A DNA stretch of 15,624 nt from UBA4132 sp037133675 (lineage in GTDB: Bacteria > Pseudomonadota > Gammaproteobacteria > Methylococcales > Methylomonadaceae). Under the pieces are notes generated by a model, which saw only the letters and a program-made list of their open reading frames with translations, was not told the origin of the DNA and did no database searches. A program made the position numbers and the translations under genes. The stretch is from positions 1 to 15,624 of the forward strand of contig JBAXNR010000098.1 in the NCBI GenBank assembly GCA_037133675.1. Reading direction: 5' to 3'. Numbering within the stretch: position 1 is the first letter of the stretch; each line of letters starts with the position of its first letter. This document shows positions 12,985 to 15,624 of the stretch, piece by piece.

Positions 12985-15435
12985 TTAAATAACGATATTA
13001 ACCAACTTATTAGGAACAACAATAACTTTTTTAATCGGCTGACCATTAATAAAGTGTTGTGTATGCTCATCAGCCAAGGCAGCCGCTTGTATTTCAGCAT
13101 TGGTAGCCGTTGCTGATACTAATATTTTACCGCGCAATTTACCGTTGACTTGAATCATGTAGTCTAATGAATCCTGCACTAATGCGCTTTCATCAACCGC
13201 TAACCATGTTTCACTAACTACCGCGTTATCATGCCCTAAATCTAGCCACAGTTGATGACAAATATGCGGCACCATAGGCGATAACATCAACACGATAGCT
13301 TCTAATACTTCTTGGCGGATGGCTTTGCCGTTGTTCGATTCATCGGTGAATTTGATTAGTGTGTTGATTAATTCCATGTTGGCGGCGATTGCGGTATTAA
13401 AAATAATCCGCACACCCATGTCATGAGTCACTTTTTGAATAGTGTGATGCAAATGACGGCGCATGGTTTTTTGTTCTTCGGTTAAATCGCCTTGAACCTT
13501 GAGCCTTGAACCTTGAACCTGTTCTGTGTGCAAAAATACTTGCTTCCACAAGCGTTTCAAGAAACGAGATGCCCCTTCGACACCCGTGTCTGACCATTCT
13601 AATGATTGCTCTGGTGGCGCGGCAAACATAATAAACAAACGTACCGTATCCGCACCGTATTGTGCAATTAAGCCTTGTGGATCAACAGTATTACCTTTAG
13701 ATTTAGACATTTTACTGCCGTCTTTTAATACCATGCCTTGGGTCAATAGTTTTTTAAACGGCTCATCACAAGTTAACAAGCCTTCATCACGCAATAATTT
13801 TGTGTAAAATCGAGCATACAATAAATGCAGAATAGCGTGTTCAATACCACCGATGTAATGGTCAACAGGTAGCCAGTGGTTAGCACTTGCATCTAACATA
13901 CTGTCGCCTTGCTTGCTGGCAAAACGCGCAAAATACCACGAGGATTCCATGAAGGTATCAAAGGTATCGGTTTCACGACGCGCTGCCTTGCCACATTGTG
14001 GGCAATCAACGTGTGAAAAAGTAGGATGCGCGACTAACGGCGATTGTGAACCATCCAGCAAAACATCACGCGGCAGAGTGACAGGTAAATCGTGTTCAGG
14101 CACAGGCACAGTGCCGCAATCGTCACAATAAATAACAGGAATTGGTGCGCCCCAATAACGCTGACGTGATACGCCCCAATCGCGTAAACGGAACATCACT
14201 TTGCGTGTGCCTTTACCGTCTTGTTCTAAGGTTTCAGCAATTTTGCCAAACGCTTCGGCGGATGTTAAACCATCAAACGCACCAGAATTTTTTAATACCC
14301 CTTTAACGGTGTACGCCTGTTCTGAGCAATCATCGTTCAAGCCGTCTTGAGCAAAAATAACTTGTTTAATCGCAATACTGTATTTTTTAGCAAATTCAAA
14401 ATCACGTTGATCATGCGCAGGAACCGACATCACCGCCCCCGTGCCGTAACCCATTAACACAAAATTGGCAATCCACACAGGCACAGCTTCACCCGTAATC
14501 GGATGCAGAGCGGTAATACCCGAATCAACACCGCGTTTTTCCATGGTTTCCATTGCCGCTTCAGCGGTTTCGGTATGTTTACATTCTTCAATAAAGGCTT
14601 GAATATCGGTATTGTTTTCGGCGGCTTTTAACGCCAGTGGATGTTCAGCAGCAACTGCCAAATAAGTCACACCCATCAAAGTATCAGGGCGGGTAGTATA
14701 AATGCGTAACGGTTCAGCCAACTCAGGCACAGGAAAATCCATTTCCACGCCTTCAGAACGTCCAATCCAATTGGCTTGCATGGTTTTAACTTGTTCAGGC
14801 CAGCCGTCCAAACTGTCTAATGAGGTTAATAATTCATCGGCATAGGCGGTGATTTTTAAAAACCATTGCGCGATTTCTTTACGTTCAACGTGAGTATCAC
14901 ATCGCCAACAACAGCCATCAATCACCTGCTCATTCGCCAGCACCGTCATATCATTGGGACACCAATTGACAGGCGCGGTTTTTTTATAAACCATGCCTTT
15001 TTTGAGTAGCTTCAAGAAAAACCATTGTTCCCATTTATAGTAATCAGGATCACAGGTTGCCAGTTCACGATTCCAATCATAGCCGAAGCCCAGTTGTTTG
15101 AGCTGGTCACGCATATAATCGATGTTGCTATACGTCCAATCGGCAGGGTGTACACCGTGTTGCATCGCGGCATTTTCCGCTGGTAAACCAAACGCATCCC
15201 AGCCCATAGGCTGCATGACATTTTTACCTAGCATCCGTTGATAGCGGCTAATCACATCACCGATGGTGTAATTGCGTACATGACCCATGTGCAGCTTGCC
15301 ACTGGGATAAGGGAACATGGATAAGCAATAATATTTTTCTTTCGTGGTAGAAGGTTCGACGTTAAAAACCCCCGACTCTTCCCAGATTTTTTGGACTTCT
15401 TGCTCAATCGCTTGCGGCTGATAATTCTCTTGCAT
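12985..15435 (-). CDS. leuS: Leucyl-tRNA synthetase
   Basis: An 816-residue class I aminoacyl-tRNA synthetase charging tRNA-Leu. Landmarks: HIGH motif as HMGH (49-52) in FPYPSGKLHMGH, zinc-type cysteines in WCPNDMTVLANEQ and GCCWRCD (158-180), the CP1 editing domain with TTRPDTLMG (247-255) and SVPAHDQRDFEF (337-348), a second CDDCG/CPQCG cysteine pair (437-482), KMSKS at 575-579, then the anticodon-binding and C-terminal domains ending NKLVNIVI. ATG at 15435 is chosen: it matches the family N-terminus (MQENYQPQAIE, compare MQEQYRPEEIE in E. coli). The longer frame starts with a TTG at 15459 and adds eight unconserved residues. Slightly shorter than E. coli (860). A heptamer tandem repeat adds GSRLKVQG inside the anticodon-domain region. 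First gene of leuS-lptE-holA. Confidence 0.97.
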   Translation of the reverse strand: MQENYQPQAIEQEVQKIWEESGVFNVEPSTTKEKYYCLSMFPYPSGKLHMGHVRNYTIGDVISRYQRMLGKNVMQPMGWDAFGLPAENAAMQHGVHPADWTYSNIDYMRDQLKQLGFGYDWNRELATCDPDYYKWEQWFFLKLLKKGMVYKKTAPVNWCPNDMTVLANEQVIDGCCWRCDTHVERKEIAQWFLKITAYADELLTSLDSLDGWPEQVKTMQANWIGRSEGVEMDFPVPELAEPLRIYTTRPDTLMGVTYLAVAAEHPLALKAAENNTDIQAFIEECKHTETAEAAMETMEKRGVDSGITALHPITGEAVPVWIANFVLMGYGTGAVMSVPAHDQRDFEFAKKYSIAIKQVIFAQDGLNDDCSEQAYTVKGVLKNSGAFDGLTSAEAFGKIAETLEQDGKGTRKVMFRLRDWGVSRQRYWGAPIPVIYCDDCGTVPVPEHDLPVTLPRDVLLDGSQSPLVAHPTFSHVDCPQCGKAARRETDTFDTFMESSWYFARFASKQGDSMLDASANHWLPVDHYIGGIEHAILHLLYARFYTKLLRDEGLLTCDEPFKKLLTQGMVLKDGSKMSKSKGNTVDPQGLIAQYGADTVRLFIMFAAPPEQSLEWSDTGVEGASRFLKRLWKQVFLHTEQVQGSRLKVQGDLTEEQKTMRRHLHHTIQKVTHDMGVRIIFNTAIAANMELINTLIKFTDESNNGKAIRQEVLEAIVLMLSPMVPHICHQLWLDLGHDNAVVSETWLAVDESALVQDSLDYMIQVNGKLRGKILVSATATNAEIQAAALADEHTQHFINGQPIKKVIVVPNKLVNIVI
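13490..13520. repeat. CCTTGAA heptanucleotide tandem repeat inside leuS
   Basis: Four copies plus three bases of CCTTGAA stand head to tail (13490-13496, 13497-13503 with one A to G change, 13504-13510, 13511-13517, then CCT). In the leuS frame they encode VQGSRLKVQG, a low-conservation loop. Because 7 is not divisible by 3, gain or loss of one unit would break leuS. Confidence 0.85.
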
Positions 15436-15472
15436 CGTTCTCGTCTGTGTATACGTCAAAACCGCTAGAATA

Positions 15473-15521
15473 CCGTACCACGCGTTAAATCTAAAGTGGC
15501 AATTCTAATAATGCGGTACGG
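15473..15521. repeat. Separated inverted repeat upstream of leuS
   Basis: CCGTACC (15473-15479) and GGTACGG (15515-15521) are perfect 7-bp inverted arms 35 bases apart, within the presumed leuS promoter/leader region. A TTGCCA on the minus strand lies between the arms. It may be a regulator site or a chance; no T-box or leader peptide was recognised. Confidence 0.35.
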
Positions 15522-15570
15522 AGCCACGAAAGTTAAGAAAAAAGTATCGGAACTGGCAAGTAAATGAATT

Positions 15571-15624
15571 CTTGGATTCAACTAGCAAGTGCAATTCATA
15601 TTTAGAGATTTAGGAAGGATCAAC
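15571..15624 (+). mobile_element. Left end of an IS30-family insertion sequence (continues past the window)
   Basis: CTTGGATTCAACTAGCAAGT then GCAATTC (15571-15597) is the terminal repeat, matching the one at 11139-11165 at 22 of 27 bases. It is followed by a short leader ending in AGGAAGG (15612-15618), a strong Shine-Dalgarno placed six bases before the window edge, where the transposase ATG would fall. Whether the element is complete cannot be seen. It lies about 135 bases upstream of the leuS start, pointing away from it. Confidence 0.75.

Noticed and set aside
13526..13807. 93-codon plus-strand ORF within leuS
   Set aside because: Shadow of the conserved leuS catalytic region on the other strand.
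15436..15459. TTG start giving LeuRS eight extra residues
   Set aside because: The family N-terminus aligns with MQENYQ at the ATG of 15435.

Overview
The window looks like chromosomal DNA of an AT-leaning gammaproteobacterium. The conserved genes are NagZ, a purine phosphoribosyltransferase, a methylthioinosine-type phosphorylase, Mpl, SppA, a HAD phosphatase, RluC, HolA, LptE and LeuS. The gene orders nagZ / phosphoribosyltransferase / phosphorylase and leuS-lptE-holA are gammaproteobacterial habits. The short GTAGGGC-type dispersed repeats and the CCTTGAA heptamer repeat recall Methylococcales or Thiotrichales genomes, but that placement is a guess from memory.

Layout. (1) 1-589: edge of a Tn3-family transposon. 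It holds the first 52 codons of a divergent transposase on the minus strand, a res-like region with inverted repeats, and a serine resolvase cut off where an 84-bp palindromic repeat begins. (2) 891-4582, plus strand: nagZ, hypoxanthine-guanine phosphoribosyltransferase, S-methyl-5'-thioinosine phosphorylase-like gene and mpl, spaced or overlapped like an operon. The theme is salvage: nagZ and mpl recycle peptidoglycan fragments, and the middle two genes recover purines and methylthio-nucleosides. (3) 4583-6230, minus strand: an unrecognised cassette. It has a good sigma70-like promoter, a small peptidoglycan-binding-like protein, a tiny ORF missed by ordinary ORF finding, and a 303-residue protein of unknown function. 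This is the best candidate for something undescribed. (4) 6350-8420, minus strand: an OmpR/PhoB-type response regulator and its PhoQ/QseC-like sensor kinase, coupled by an ATGA overlap and followed by a hairpin. (5) 8493-11097, minus strand: rluC, HAD phosphatase and sppA, tightly packed and ending at a hairpin. (6) 11139-11391: a decayed IS30-family remnant (right end plus transposase C-terminus) between rluC and holA. (7) 11394-15435, minus strand: leuS, lptE and holA, with a near-perfect 35-bp palindrome between leuS and lptE and a heptanucleotide tandem repeat inside leuS. (8) 15571-15624: the left end of a second IS30-family element, whose terminal repeat matches the remnant at 22 of 27 positions and whose transposase would start just beyond the window.

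The stable housekeeping operons thus alternate with mobile-element debris: Tn3 at the left edge, IS30 ends flanking holA-lptE-leuS, and small palindromic repeats in intergenic gaps. No tRNA, rRNA or CRISPR array was seen.
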